Source of the DNA: Cannabis sativa
Lineage: Eukaryota; Streptophyta; Magnoliopsida; Rosales; Cannabaceae
NCBI RefSeq assembly: GCF_029168945.1
Contig: NC_083608.1
Location: forward strand, 15,766,136-15,830,135
Direction: 5' to 3'
Length of the DNA: 64,000 nucleotides
The position numbers and the translations under genes were made by a program. This document shows, one piece after another, positions 32,901 through 44,764 of this stretch. Position 1 is the first letter of the stretch; the number at the start of each line of letters is the position of its first letter. A model generated the notes under the pieces. The model was not told where the DNA came from, did no database searches, and saw nothing but the letters and a program-made list of their open reading frames with translations.

Positions 32901-35900
32901 TTTTAAAAATATATAGGTTTTAGCTAGTTCTTGGTTTGAGATGCATAGAGATCCCTTTAGGTGTGTACCTAGTCTTTTTGCCCAGCTGCTTGATTTGCCA
33001 AACTGTCCTACTTCCTGTCACCCGTCATTTGTTGCTAGATTTAGTAAACAACATGTCCTCCATTCTTTTGTTTCTAAAATCTTATATTAAAATGATAGCT
33101 TTGTACTAGTTTACCAAGAAAGAACAGTATGTGTAGAACCAATCTTTTTGCGATTGGTGTGGTGCTGATTTATCGTTACATAGGTGGAATACATATTTAA
33201 ATAAACTTTAATGTATGATTTAAGCAGTCAATGGATATGGTAATGATTTACGTATGTGATGCATTGATAAAACTAGATATGTTGGAGCCTTTACTTAGGT
33301 ATTTATATTACTGTTAGGGTCCTGGGATATATTTGACTAATTTGCATGACCTTGTAGCTTTTCTGGGATAGGATGCTCAATGGTTTACTATTACCTAGAA
33401 TTTTGGATCTATGGAAGTGGTGCACTGGTAGTGCCTGTGTAGAGTTGAACTAATATTGCAAAATAAATATTCATGTTGTTCCCTAAGAAATTTGCTTACC
33501 ACTGGTCTATATTTTAGAAAATTAGATTGAGTTATGAGGTCATAAAAGAGTAAATAATTGGAATCGATACTATTACACATTGCTACTTTTTGTTATGCAG
33601 AAAAAATAAATAAATTTGTTTAGTTTAGGTGGTTCATAGGAGTTGATGTTAGCCACTCCTAAAAAAATTGATGGTCAAATGGGTGGGAATATTGTAGTAG
33701 TTTCAGTTAAGGGGATGGCTGCACAGTTTTGTCTAGACTTAGGAAATCTAGATTTTTTTTTCCCTTTCTTTTGTAAGTTCTATAAGTATAATCTGTTGTA
33801 AACAACGGTACTATATAATGCTTGTCTTGCAGTGATACTGCTGATACCTATGGCCAAGCTGCTTCAAATTTGGTTGCTGGTAGTAATCTTGAGCAAACTG
33901 TCCAACAATTAATGGACATGGGTGGTGGAACTTGGGACAGAGAAACTGTTACTCGTGCACTTCGAGCAGCATATAACAATCCAGAACGCGCAGTCGACTA
34001 TTTGTACTCTGTATGTTTAAATTCACTGAATCTGTTGACACCTGTTTTATCTTGTTTTAACTATTGATGTTTTCTCTTCAGGGTATTCCAGAAGCAGCAG
34101 AAGTTGCAGTTCCAGCGGCTCATTTCCCTGCAAATCAGGCAACTGAAACTGGTGGAACCACTGCTCCAGTGTCTGGTGCTCCTAACTCATCTCCATTAAA
34201 TATGTTCCCACAGGTAAGATTTCTGATATATAAGGATCTTTCTTGCATTCTTTTCTTCTGTGTGTATGTTCAAATTAAACTGGTTTTCTTCAGGAAACAC
34301 TTGCTGGTGATGGTGGTGGAGCACTTGGAACTCTTGATTTCCTAAGGAACAATCCACAGGTTGGCTTCAAGTAAAATAATTTTTCATTGCTTTTTGTTTA
34401 TAATTCTGTTCTGCCATATTATGGGCTTTCACAACTGCATACCCCCACCAAGCAAAAGCTTTTTGTCAAGTAGTCTTATGCTCCTCAGTGTCATTGTTGG
34501 AGATCTGGCAACTGATTTTTTTTTTGGTTTCTTTTCTAAATTTCAGTTTCAGACTTTACGATCAATGGTGCAATCTAATCCACAAATTTTACAGGTCTAT
34601 AATCTTTTATTACATTTATAGTCTAATTGTTTTTTTTTTTAATATATTTTCTAAGCTTTATTGCTTGCTTCTACTCTTACAGCCCATGCTTCAGGAGCTT
34701 GGAAAACAAAACCCCCAGCTTTTGAGATTAATCGAGGAGAACCATGCAGAGTTCCTTCAGCTAATAAATGAACCCCTTGAGGGTTCTGAAGGGTGAGCAC
34801 TTTGTCCTTATTCTGAATCTGAAATATCTCACAGATTTTGGTAGATAGGTGAATAATAAGGGTGGGTACAATTTGTCGTGCTATGCTTTACGCACTACAA
34901 TTTTGGCATGGTACATGACCTCCATCTTGAGAAGTGGTACCAGGATTGTTCCTTTAAGCTCTTACGACAAGAAATCATGGCTTCAATATTGAGGACATCA
35001 CCTTGGACAAATATAGTTAGGTAAAGACTGTACTGGACGAAGCCTAACAAAACAAATAGCTCCCACAATAAATAGGGCCAGACCCCTTTCTGGATTTTGG
35101 ATTATCACTCGAGCTCTATTTACCCATTGTTACACCATCCCATACTTAACTATTCATAAGATATAAGTGGACATGTGTAACAGTGATGGATCTCAAATAA
35201 GTACCCGAGTTTTTTCAATAAAAAATAAAATAAAAATAAGTACACCTATGCACAACGTGGGTGAATTTAGTTAGGAAGATTTTATATAGGGATGAATATG
35301 GAAAGTTGTAATGGCCAGATCTGGTTTATTTCAGCAATGTGGTTTTAGATGGAAGGAGCTTGAATCTTGTTTTGTCAACCTTGGCTCTGTGAGAGAACCA
35401 GGTCTCTTGAAAACCTGGGTCTTACTGTTCTTTATTTCAATTCAATAAGTAACTCTAATTCTCAACCAATTTTAGCTTTCTGTTATTGTTTGGCACTTGC
35501 GAGTACATCAAACAGTAGGACAGAAAACTCAATTACAAATTACTTGCTTTCATAGAAACTCTCAACCTAACTTCAAAGCAGAAGTGTGAGCCTTTTGTTT
35601 TCTTGTTTTTTTTCTTGTTTGGTGGGTTAACTGTAGTAATATTTGGAAGTTCTCTGTTTTGTTTTCTCATCACATTGTTGGAAGATGAATCTTTGAGGGT
35701 TCAATTAGAAAGACAAAAGATACGAACCATATGCTCGTAACATTTGTACTCAATGGGAACTAACATCTATAGTTTGTCTTTGGTTTCAGTGACTTATTTG
35801 ATCAGCCTGATCAAGACATGCCCCATGCCATCAATGTCACCCCAGCTGAGCAGGAAGCTATAGAACGGGTATGCTTACTTTTTGTGAATCGGTGAACTTT

Positions 35901-36179
35901 TTTTTTTTTTTTTGTGAGATGTAAACCTGCTAACTCAGCAAAATTTGTAAGTTTATGGATTAGCTATGCATGCTCTTAGAGTGGATGAACAACTTATTTG
36001 CTTAGAGGATTATCCTATTCGAGAAAGATTTTACTGATAGCTGATGTTGTTTTTCTGTATAGCTTGAGGGAATGGGATTTGACAGAGCTTTAGTCATTGA
36101 AGCATATTTGGCTTGCGATCGTAATGAGGAATTGGCAGCAAATTACCTATTGGAGAATGCTGCGGATTTTGAGGATTGA
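29943..36179 (+). CDS. RAD23: RAD23 ubiquitin receptor, 11 exons
   Basis: Exons: 29943-30008, 30576-30737, 32264-32311, 32395-32543, 33833-34010, 34082-34213, 34294-34359, 34547-34594, 34683-34792, 35790-35868, 36063-36179. All introns are GT-AG and the frame holds throughout, giving 384 residues. Residues 1-76 are a ubiquitin-like domain ([13 protein letters not shown]). About 77-150 is an Ala/Pro/Ser linker. UBA1 is near 160-203 ([17 protein letters not shown]). About 255-320 is the XPC-binding/STI1 domain ([12 protein letters not shown]). UBA2 is at the C-terminus ([16 protein letters not shown]). RAD23 shuttles ubiquitinated substrates to the 26S proteasome and supports nucleotide excision repair. 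Length and domains fit the plant RAD23C/D group. Confidence 0.95.
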
Positions 36180-36609
36180 TTACTCAACACTATACCATTG
36201 GATTCATAGTTTTAGTGTGTTGGATCCGAGCTAAGTTCCGCTTCTTTTCTAGGGTTAGTGAATTTATTATGATTAATTTTGCCCTGGTGAAATATTAGTT
36301 ACTAATGTGTTTTGAGATTTTTTTTCTCTTTGTATTGGGGGATCATTTATTTTGTGAGGTTTAAAGAGGGAAAAAAAAGAAAAAAATCATTGATATATAT
36401 TATTGATGGATCAACAGTAATAGTTTTCCTAATCCACAAAAAACGTAATGCAATTTCTCTTATATTTTGTAAAGTCATTTTGAGAATCTTGGTTAATAGA
36501 TTAAAACATGTTGTGATGGTCCTCATCTCAAATCTCAAGTTCTCATGGTGCTCGACTTTCGGAGAAGATCATTTTTGATAATATTTTAGTAGCTCATCAA
36601 AATTTTTCA
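36180..36609. other. 3' flank of RAD23
   Basis: This is T-rich sequence expected to hold the 3' UTR. No clear AATAAA is seen close to the stop, and no other gene is recognised. Confidence 0.4.
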
Positions 36610-36990
36610 TGTTTTTTTTTTTTTGACAAAGTGATTAGAATTTAGAATCACTCGTGAATTTACGACGCAAACGTCTGCTACCGGCGTTAGAACCTCCTCG
36701 AACTAGGATAGTTCATTGTCTAACCGCAGAACATGTTTTGCCAAGCCTTGGGCTGCTAAATTCTTAGAGTGAGCTACATGGGATAAAATTGCTCTTGAAA
36801 ATTTAGACAATAAAGTTATAATATCTTCAAACAACGCTCCTAGTTCGTTGAAATACATCTTTCCGTTGTTGATAGTTGTCACCAAAGCAAACGAATTTGA
36901 ATAAACTGCATGAATGGGAAGACCACACATATGAGCTCAATTAAGACCAACCAACATTGCTAAAGTTGTACGAATTCATACTGTACGGAC
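36610..36990 (-). mobile_element. LINE RNase H tail fragment
   Basis: The minus strand encodes FALVTTINNGKMYFNELG, then LSHVAHSKNLAAQGLAKH, an RNase H C-terminus, ending at a plus-strand T-tract (about 36612-36625). No target duplication was found on the right side, so that boundary is approximate. Confidence 0.6.
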
Positions 36991-37046
36991 CTGTATGACC
37001 CGGTTTTGTTGGCTCCGTTTTGCTGCCCCGTGTTCTCCGTCATTAG

Positions 37047-37084
<38 letters not shown>

Positions 37085-37203
37085 TAAAATTAATCTGATA
37101 TTTTTTTTATTATTGTTTGTTAAAAATCCTGATTGTTAAGATATCTAATATATATAAATTAGATAAATTTGTTATATGATATATTTTTAAAATTTTGAAG
37201 TTT

Positions 37204-37506
37204 TTTTTTTGAAAGGTAAAATCAATCTTTATTAACCTTCAAAATCCGTCACCAAAACTGGTAACAACTCAGTTGGAATATTTTCCATACTGAACATACA
37301 ATCAGGATATAATAAAGACGCCCTAGCAAACTCATGAGCGACTCTATTAGCTGACCGCTTAACAAAGCAAAAATAAACATCATTTAGATTAGCCAACATG
37401 GCTTTACATTCCTGAATCACACACCCGAACTGAGAAGACAGAGTAGTCGAGTTCCTTAGCGCTTGGACCACCAACAAACAGTCCGTCTCAACCCAAGCTG
37501 AAGTAT
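37204..37506 (-). mobile_element. 5'-truncated LINE, 303 bp
   Basis: A 13-bp duplication AATTTTGAAGTTT flanks the segment (37191-37203 and 37507-37519), and a T-tract marks the poly(A) end on the left. The minus-strand frame gives VQALRNSTTLSSQFGCVI, FCFVKRSANRVAHEFARAS and MENIPTELLPVLV, the end of a LINE RNase H domain. It is distinct in sequence from the other LINE tails here. Confidence 0.8.
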
Positions 37507-37519
37507 AATTTTGAAGTTT

Positions 37520-38400
37520 AAAATAATAGGTTTATTAAAATTATTTTTTTAATTAAAGACATTATATTAAAAGGGTTTTAATTTAACAAATTGATTATTT
37601 AAAAATATTTTTTTATTTAATCAAAGATAATAAAAAATAATTATTTTGGACCAATGATACATATCCTTCCGAAAGCAAAGTGAAGAAATTCGATGGAGAT
37701 CATCAAGCCTTTCTTAATTTTTCATTTTAATTTTATTTTTATAAAAGGTTGTAAAATTAAAAATACCCAAAAGCATTCGGTTAAACATTTATTGTTTATT
37801 TAATTATTTTAATTATTTAAATACTTATTTTCATGAGATTGATAACATGTTCATGCATTTTATGCTTTTTATGAAAATCCCACGTAATTTTTTGTTACGC
37901 ATCTCATAGTAGAAACATGATAATTAAAATTGTTCTAAATTGTTTATATGAATTGCTTTGCGTAAAAACTACTTAGTTTTATTATCTTGTTAAATTTTTA
38001 CACTAATTATAGGTCATTTATAAATGACTCTAACTTTATTTAAAAAAGTGTTTTAGTAAAGTTAAATGAATGTAATGGGTAGTTAAAAAATAAACTTTAC
38101 ATCGTGTAAAAAAATAAACTTTACATAGAAACACACTTTCTTATTTATTTTAATTAATTACATTAATATGGTATTAATTTAGAATCAATTAGGCTTAAAA
38201 AACTTATTTTAAAATAATATATTGTGGTGTTTTGATTTTTTTCTTTTTCTAGTATAATTCTATCTATAACTTCTCAAGTATAATTTCTTAGTTCTATTGA
38301 TAAAGGTTCTATTTTATTTCCATTTAAAGGCATGAAAATTACAAATTTAATGAAAACAAAGAATGAACATACATTTATAACTCAAAATATGTTACTGCAT
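37520..38400. other. AT-rich intergenic, nothing recognised
   Basis: This is A/T-rich DNA between the LINE debris and the MADS gene 3' side. No open frame of interest. Confidence 0.4.
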
Positions 38401-38503
38401 TAGTAACATTCCGACTCATGAATATCCTAATCTCATATAGACATATACCCCACCTTAAGCTAGCTATATTGTTTAACTATAATCAATACAAGACTTTTTT
38501 CTC

Positions 38504-39250
38504 TCAAGACCATAAATCAGCCAAGGAAATACCAAACTCTTCCTCAAAAGAAGTGGTGTCAAAGTCAAAGTCAAAATACTCTTCCTCAGTACTAAAAGGA
38601 GTGTTGCCACTACTAGTAATAACTTCTTCAGTAGTAAAAGGATTGCTGCTACTACTAGTAATAACTTCTTCAATACTAAAAGGAGTGCAGCCACTACTAG
38701 TAACAACTTCTTTTCCACTTTCCACAGACCAAGTAGAGCTATCATATCCCAATATTCTCTGATTAATTTGGTCAAGCAATACCAAATATTTTTGCTTCAA
38801 AAACTCCAACTCTTCCACATCAGTACTAGTCTTACAATCATCTTCAACCTCATTCTCAATCCAATGCTTGAGTCCCATCACCACCTTACTTTCCTCATCC
38901 ATACTCTCTAGTTTCCGCTCTTGCTTTCGGCTGTACTTGAGACCTTCAATTCTCCGGTTTTGGTGTTTGTGTTCATCAGTGAGGCAACGGGGAATGATTG
39001 TAGTTTGATGAAGGTAGTGTTGGAGAACTTCATCCACTGACGTGTGACCGAAAGCATGAGGAATTCCCGCTGGTGATAAGATGACAATGGCGATTTGAGC
39101 GCCGCACTTGACGCACAACTCACTCGCCTTCTTGAAAAGCCCATCTCGTCTCTTAGAGAAACTGACAAGCATATTAGAGGGTTTTTTTTGTTGTTTTTGT
39201 TTTTTTTGTTGTTGTTGTTCTTCTCCCTCTTCCAAACTTCTCTTACCCAT
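38504..39250 (-). CDS. Type I (M-alpha-like) MADS-box transcription factor
   Basis: A single-exon frame of 248 residues from the MGKRS Met; 15 more in-frame residues lie upstream. The MADS core is SFSKRRDGLFKKASELCVKC followed by GAQIAIVILSPAGIPHAFGH. Its extreme N-terminal part is replaced by a Gln/Lys-rich stretch, so the usual DNA-contacting leader is divergent. There is no K-box, as in M-type proteins. The C-terminal third has three 14-residue repeats around EEVITSSG and acidic/aromatic residues (EYFDFDFD). A likely 5' UTR intron (39256-39515) ends five bases before this Met, which supports the start chosen. It is probably nuclear; many relatives act in gametophyte or endosperm. Confidence 0.85.
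   Translation of the reverse strand: MGKRSLEEGEEQQQQKKQKQQKKPSNMLVSFSKRRDGLFKKASELCVKCGAQIAIVILSPAGIPHAFGHTSVDEVLQHYLHQTTIIPRCLTDEHKHQNRRIEGLKYSRKQERKLESMDEESKVVMGLKHWIENEVEDDCKTSTDVEELEFLKQKYLVLLDQINQRILGYDSSTWSVESGKEVVTSSGCTPFSIEEVITSSSSNPFTTEEVITSSGNTPFSTEEEYFDFDFDTTSFEEEFGISLADLWS
38590..38711 (-). repeat. In-frame 42-bp repeats in the MADS gene
   Basis: Three units of about 42 bp containing ACTACTAGTAATAACTTCTTC lie in the 3' coding part. Each encodes 14 residues of the type EEVITSSGNTPFST. Because the length is a multiple of three, copy changes keep the frame. Confidence 0.7.
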
Positions 39251-39255
39251 AGTAC

Positions 39256-39515
39256 CTGTAGGAGAAGAAAACATAAAAGTATTGTCTTGGTTCAAAACTT
39301 CTCAAAACAGGGTAATTTGTAATAATAGATAAATCAAGTTATCAACACATCCCAAACGATCAGAAAAAGAAATTCAATTCAATTTGACAAAATCAAACCC
39401 GAGAAACAACCCAACCGATATCAAATTTTCTATCGTAGAACATAATGATCCACTAACCAAACCCTAAACAAGAAATTAGACGTTTGGTATTCATCATGAA
39501 AAGAAATAAACGTAC
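39256..39515 (-). other. Probable 5' UTR intron of the MADS gene
   Basis: On the minus strand a donor CTATAG/GTACGT at 39515 and an acceptor CTACAG/GTACT at 39256 bracket 260 nt. The ATG at 39250 follows five bases after the acceptor. This is inferred from splice motifs alone. Confidence 0.45.
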
Positions 39516-39540
39516 CTATAGTCTATCTGCAATCAGTGAA

Positions 39541-40290
39541 GAATTTGAATTGAAAATATCAAGGATAGAGTGAAAAGGGAAACCTCTTTGGTTTTTATGA
39601 TTGAGCTAAGAAAATTGGGCGCGATAGAGAGAGGAATTTGAATATTGAGTAAGGGCAAAGAATATCAAGTGTAGAATGAAGGGGAAACCCTCTTTGGTTT
39701 TTATGATTGAGCTAAGAAAATTGGGCGCGATAGAGAGAGGAATTTGAATATTGAGTAAGGGCAAAGAATATCAAGTGTAGAATGAAGGGGAAACCCTCTT
39801 TGGTTTTTATGATTGAGCTAAGAAAATTGGGCGCGATAGAGAGAGGAATTTGAATATTGAGTAAGGGCAAAGAATATCAAGTGTAGAATGAAGGGGAAAC
39901 CCTCTTTGGTTTTTATGATTGAGCTAAGAAAATTGGGCGCGATAGAGAGAGGAATTTGAATATTGAGTAAGGGCAAAGAATATCAAGTGTAGAATGAAGG
40001 GGAAACCCTCTTTGGTTTTTATGATTGAGCTAAGAAAATTGGGCGCGATAGAGAGAGGAATTTGAATATTGAGTAAGGGCAAAGAATATCAAGTGTAGAA
40101 TGAAGGGGAAACCCTCTTTGGTTTTTATGATTGAGCTAAGAAAATTGGGCGCGATAGAGAGAGGAATTTGAATATTGAGTAAGGGCAAAGAATATCAAGT
40201 GTAGAATGAAGGGGAAACCTCTTTGGTTTTTTATATAGTTGAGCTGGGCTAACAAAATAGGGCGCCAGATTTGATTTTTGAGTAACGGCT
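39541..40290. repeat. 106-bp minisatellite upstream of the MADS gene
   Basis: The word GTAGAATGAAGGGGAAAC recurs at 39671, 39777, 39883, 39989 and 40095 with an exact 106-bp period; the next copy at 40201 has lost one base. Degenerate half-units lie at both ends. The complete units look identical by eye, which implies recent expansion. The array begins about 290 bp upstream of the MADS ATG. Read in the gene's direction, each unit has CGCGCCCAATTTTC, containing a CCAAT motif. Confidence 0.9.
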
Positions 40291-41043
40291 AGGAGATACT
40301 CTTTATGATTGTGCTACCCAGTTTTATTAACACTCTCCATTTATTAACTTTTATTTTCATTAAAAAAAAAAAGAATAAATAAATAAATAACTTTTATTTT
40401 ATATAAAAAAAAATATATTTAGTTATATTAGTTTTTTATATTTTTTATTTAAATTTATATTCTTAAAAATTATACATAACAAACAAAAATAAATTATATT
40501 TAATTATATGTAATTATAAAACTTACAATTATTTTTTTGGGTTTCTCTTGTCACGATTGCTTCTGATTAATGGCGGTTTCTTGAATACACTCTTGTGTTC
40601 TTCAATAGCATAAATGTGATCACGAGAGACAGATAATTCTATATAATTGACAAATTACGGGCCTCCCTTCCGCTTTAGGGAACTTTCTTCTTGGTTGGTG
40701 ACTTGACAAGTTTCAAGCTTCGACGCCTTATAGGACTGCTCTTATTAGTTATTGTGATAGAAGCATCATTTTGTGATAGATATTTTGTTTTATATGAGCA
40801 TTTAGAGTAATTATAGAGTATCATGTGACTGTCTTATATCTTAGTTTTACATATATATATATATATATATAACATATATAAATAGATATAAATGTATATA
40901 TATATATAAAAATTTACACACTTAAATTACATATTTAAATACTAAAATATATATTATTCTCATAATAATAATATGTGTTTTTTACATTTGGATATAAATT
41001 TTTAAATAGTATACTAAAGTGAGAATTTGATTAGGATACCATT

Positions 41044-41078
<35 letters not shown>
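40291..41078. other. AT-rich intergenic with (TA)n runs
   Basis: TA microsatellites lie near 40851-40870 and 41050-41077; the second is the insertion site of a Helitron. A short passage at 40560-40740 is less AT-rich but not recognised. Confidence 0.4.
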
Positions 41079-42555
41079 CTAGTAAAAAGATATGTACGAG
41101 GCACGTATACTAAATTTTATGCTAGTTTTTTTCTATTTTATTTGAAAGTGATACAATTAAAAATTAAAGAAAAAATATTATTAGTTATTAGGTGAGATTA
41201 TTATTATGTGTATAGGAAGAAATCACAAATTAATTAATCTTATAATCTTAACTTTAATCAAATAGGATTCTAGATATATGAACAATAAATAATCATGTAA
41301 AAATCAAAAATAATTATTTGAATAAAGAATTCAATATACACAGTTAATCAGTTATATATATGAATCCCATTAATCAAAAATAATTATTCAATATATGAAC
41401 AATAATTTGTCACGCTATATGTTTCCCAATAAAGAAATTCACCTCCTCATAGTTAAAAATAAATAATACATGTAATACAGATCTTTGTAATAGAGTACTT
41501 AAAAGAAACAAAACTTCAGTTACCCTAATCGGAAAAGGTTTAAGTGAACTAAATAATGACTAAGAAGATCTAAATTACAAAATGAAAATAACATGTCTAT
41601 ATGAGTATGATTTTTTTGCTATATGAGCATGATTGATCTAAGAGAAAATAGATAAACCTATAAACATATAAATATACTTAATATTAATTTTGACAAAGAA
41701 ACAATTCTAAATATCAGTTTGACAATTTCAACACACTAATTACTCATTAAATAACTATAATGTATACATCATGATAATTTTATTTTATTTGATATCAAAT
41801 GATAGAGATTATTGAGGTTTTCAGCCATAGACAACACACTATGATCAAAAAGTAATGCTCATTAATTGTATATTTCAAAGAAACCCAAATTTCTATGAAT
41901 GTCCCTAATAAGATATAAACAATAAAGTTGTAAATTAAAAAAATAAAGTAGCAAAATTTCAGTTAATATAAGAAATAGAACAAATTGAAGATTTATACAA
42001 TACTGGAATTTGAACTCTTAGAGGCCATTAGCAAAGGGTTGAAACTCGTTAGATCCCCTAGTAGAACACTACCTTAATGGTCTGAACACAAAAATTGTAG
42101 AAATCAAAAATGAATAAATTAGCATCATCAACAAAAAGAAAATTAGAGGAAAAAGACTTAATAATTACGTGAGAAATAATTATTAATTGAATTAAAAAGT
42201 TAAAATTATAAGATTAATTCAAATTATTGTTCATATATTAAGATTATAATAATTTGAATTAATCTTATAATCTTAACTTTAATCAAATAGGGTTTATAAA
42301 AGAGGCATAAATAATCAAATAGGGTTAGAAATACGGTAATTAAAAAAATCTATAACCCTATTTTTTTTTGGATTTAATGGGATTTATTTTATTTTTATTT
42401 TATTATATATAAATAAAAAGTGACCCATGAATTTCTCATAAACTATTTTCTTTTTAATAATAAACCATCTTATTTTTAATATAAATAAAAAGTCACCCAT
42501 GAATTTCTCAAAAACTAAGAATTCTGTTATATAGGCACACTTTATATAGAGTAGA
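41079..42555 (-). mobile_element. Helitron, 1.48 kb, no coding capacity
   Basis: On the minus strand it begins A/TCTACTCTATATAAAGTGTG at 42555 and ends CTAG/T at 41079, with a degenerate hairpin (ACGTGCCTCGTAC) near 41094-41106. Its 5' 20 bases match the Helitron at 5936 at 18 positions, and the 3' ends share GCCTCG and TTTTTACTAG, so they are one family. Inside, AATCTTATAATCTTAACTTT is repeated near 41235 and 42260, with an inverted copy near 42190-42215. Confidence 0.7.
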
Positions 42556-42665
42556 TATATATATTGGGAAAGTAGAATTTGAACTTGAGGAGAAGTATGA
42601 AACTTTTAGCGTATAACTATTATCACACCAAGAGCAGGTCGGTTCTAAAATTTAGTGGATCATAG

Positions 42666-43851
42666 TGTTAGGCTATTTTTAGCCTATGTTTTGGATCCAA
42701 TTTATGTGCATTTTTAGCTGTGTTGGGACGAAATTACGCTTGTTTTCTATGTTTTCAGGTTCTTTGGAGTAAAAGAGGTCTCGGGTGCAGAAATTCATTA
42801 AAAGACGTCTTGGCGAAGAAAAACTTAATTTTTGAGTTTTTGCATATCTGGCCGCGGCGATGAAGAGGCTCGCCGCGGCGAGTTACGAGATACAGAGAGA
42901 GCCTAAATTTGGCAAATTCTCGCCGCGGCGAGAGGAAGCTTGGCCGCGGCGAGATCCCGTACGGACAGGGGCATTTTCGTCCATCGAACCCTAAATTTCA
43001 ATTATAAATAGAAAACTGCGATTGGAAGTCATGGAGAGCGATTTGGAACCCTAAAACACAGCAGAAAGAGGCAAGAAGAGCAAAGGAAATCAAAGTGAAG
43101 ATCCAGATTCATCCACCAACAGTTCTTTTCTTTATTCCTCTTTAATTTATTTATGTTGAATATTGCTATAGGAATGGTTATGGATTTGTTTCTGAACTAA
43201 ATTTCCCATTTAGGGAGGATGATGATTGTTGTTTAATGTTTTGCCTAGTTAATGTTTAATTACCATTCCTCAATTCTTGTGTGTGAAATTATCTTAATTT
43301 GTGTTTAATTTCATGTTTAAGATTGATCACCTTGTGCATGTTCTATGATCTCAATTCAAAATCTGAAAAGTGAGAATTGAGAATGCTAAAATTAAGATAA
43401 TCGATGTTCTATGTGAAACGAAAGTATTTACATGACTTATGTGACGAGTAGATTATTACTTAATGCTGATTTCATGTTAGTTTAATTAAGGAATTAATTA
43501 GATAACATGTGATTTAGAATCTAGAAGATCTGAAAGGAGCTAGGTTATTTCATAATCTGTCATTCACTCCAAGAATAGGATAGTAATTAATCATTAACAA
43601 ATTGGGTAAACAACAACAGGATTCTCCTCCCTATTGCCTCATCTTGCTCGACTTTAAAGTGTGTTATTAAGTTTTCTGAATTTCTTTCATATTTTACTGT
43701 TTTTAAATCATAATTGCTTTTGATTTACCGAATAGAATCATAAGTATAATTTAGTGGTACTTAATCCAATTCCCTGTGGGATCGACCTCACCTGTGTGAG
43801 ATTTACTACTTGATTGCGTATACTTGCGTAGTGTTTAAAAATATAGCAACA
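42666..43851 (+). repeat. Left LTR with GCCGCGGC palindromes
   Basis: The segment at about 42850-42960 holds four GCCGCGGC words, including the 14-bp palindrome CTCGCCGCGGCGAG. The central 570 bp is identical by eye to the right LTR, while differences cluster in the GC-rich leader part and near the end. Confidence 0.85.
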
Positions 43852-44249
43852 AGTTTTGGCGCGTTAGGAGAATTGTTAAAGATTAATATTACATAAAATT
43901 ATACTAACTTCTACTTTGGTATATTTTCTCTTGCTGATTTTTCTAACCTTTTTTCTTGCAATATTTTCTTTATTTATTTCAGGAATCCTAAGTGCATGCG
44001 CCGTCAAGGACAATCAGTCATATTACCAGTTGATCCTGAAATTGAGAAAACTTGCAGGAAGAATCGAAAGAACGAGGCAAGAAAGAGTTTCGGCAAGCTG
44101 AAACATCGAAGATCATAATTTGCCAATGTGAACAATAATGCGGAAACAATGGGGGTAATAACGGTAATAATGGAGGTGCGTGGAAGATCAAGCTAATGGC
44201 GTAGCTTGAGAGATTACATTCTCCCTACTACGACGGGAGTGCGGTCATG

Positions 44250-44764
44250 TATCGGGCCACGGCGATGGATGCAAACAATTTCGAGATTAAGCTGCCATCC
44301 TTCAAATGGTGCGATCTTCGGTTCGGTTTGGTGGACTCCCTTACGAAGACCCCAATACGCATCTATCGAACTTCATGGAGTTATGTCGGACCTTGAAAGT
44401 CAATGGGGTTAGTGATGACGCCATCCGATTGAGACTGTGTCCAGTCTCTCTGAGAGAGCGAGCCAAGAGTTGGTTGATCTCCTTGCCACCAAATTCTATA
44501 GCAACATGGACAGACTTAGCAACAAAATTTCTGTCTAAATTCTTCCCTCCAGCAAAGTCTGCAAAGCTGCGAGGAGAAATAAACAACTTCTGCCAACAAG
44601 ATAATGAATCTCTCCATGAGGCTTGGGAAAGGTTTAAAGATCTAATCAGAAAATGCCCTCATCATGGTATAGAGAAGTGGATGCTGGTTCACAACTTTTA
44701 TAACGGGCTGGTTGGTAATACTAGAACTTTAATAGATGCGGCGAGTTTGGTGGAGCTTTTATGA
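44250..44764 (+). pseudogene. Athila-like gag fragment
   Basis: The best frame (44306-44764) has [49 protein letters not shown] and [14 protein letters not shown], a close match in order to the gag of Athila/Tat-type gypsy elements. Just upstream, [11 protein letters not shown] is in another frame, so at least one frameshift lies near 44310. The gag stops at 44764, early compared with the family. Confidence 0.75.

Noticed and set aside
39610..39625. E2F site in each minisatellite unit
   Set aside because: TTGGGCGCG has one G too many for TTSSCGC. The CCAAT reading in the opposite direction is the better match.
39550..40220. CRISPR-like array
   Set aside because: The repeats are contiguous 106-bp tandem units with no spacers, in a plant nuclear genome.
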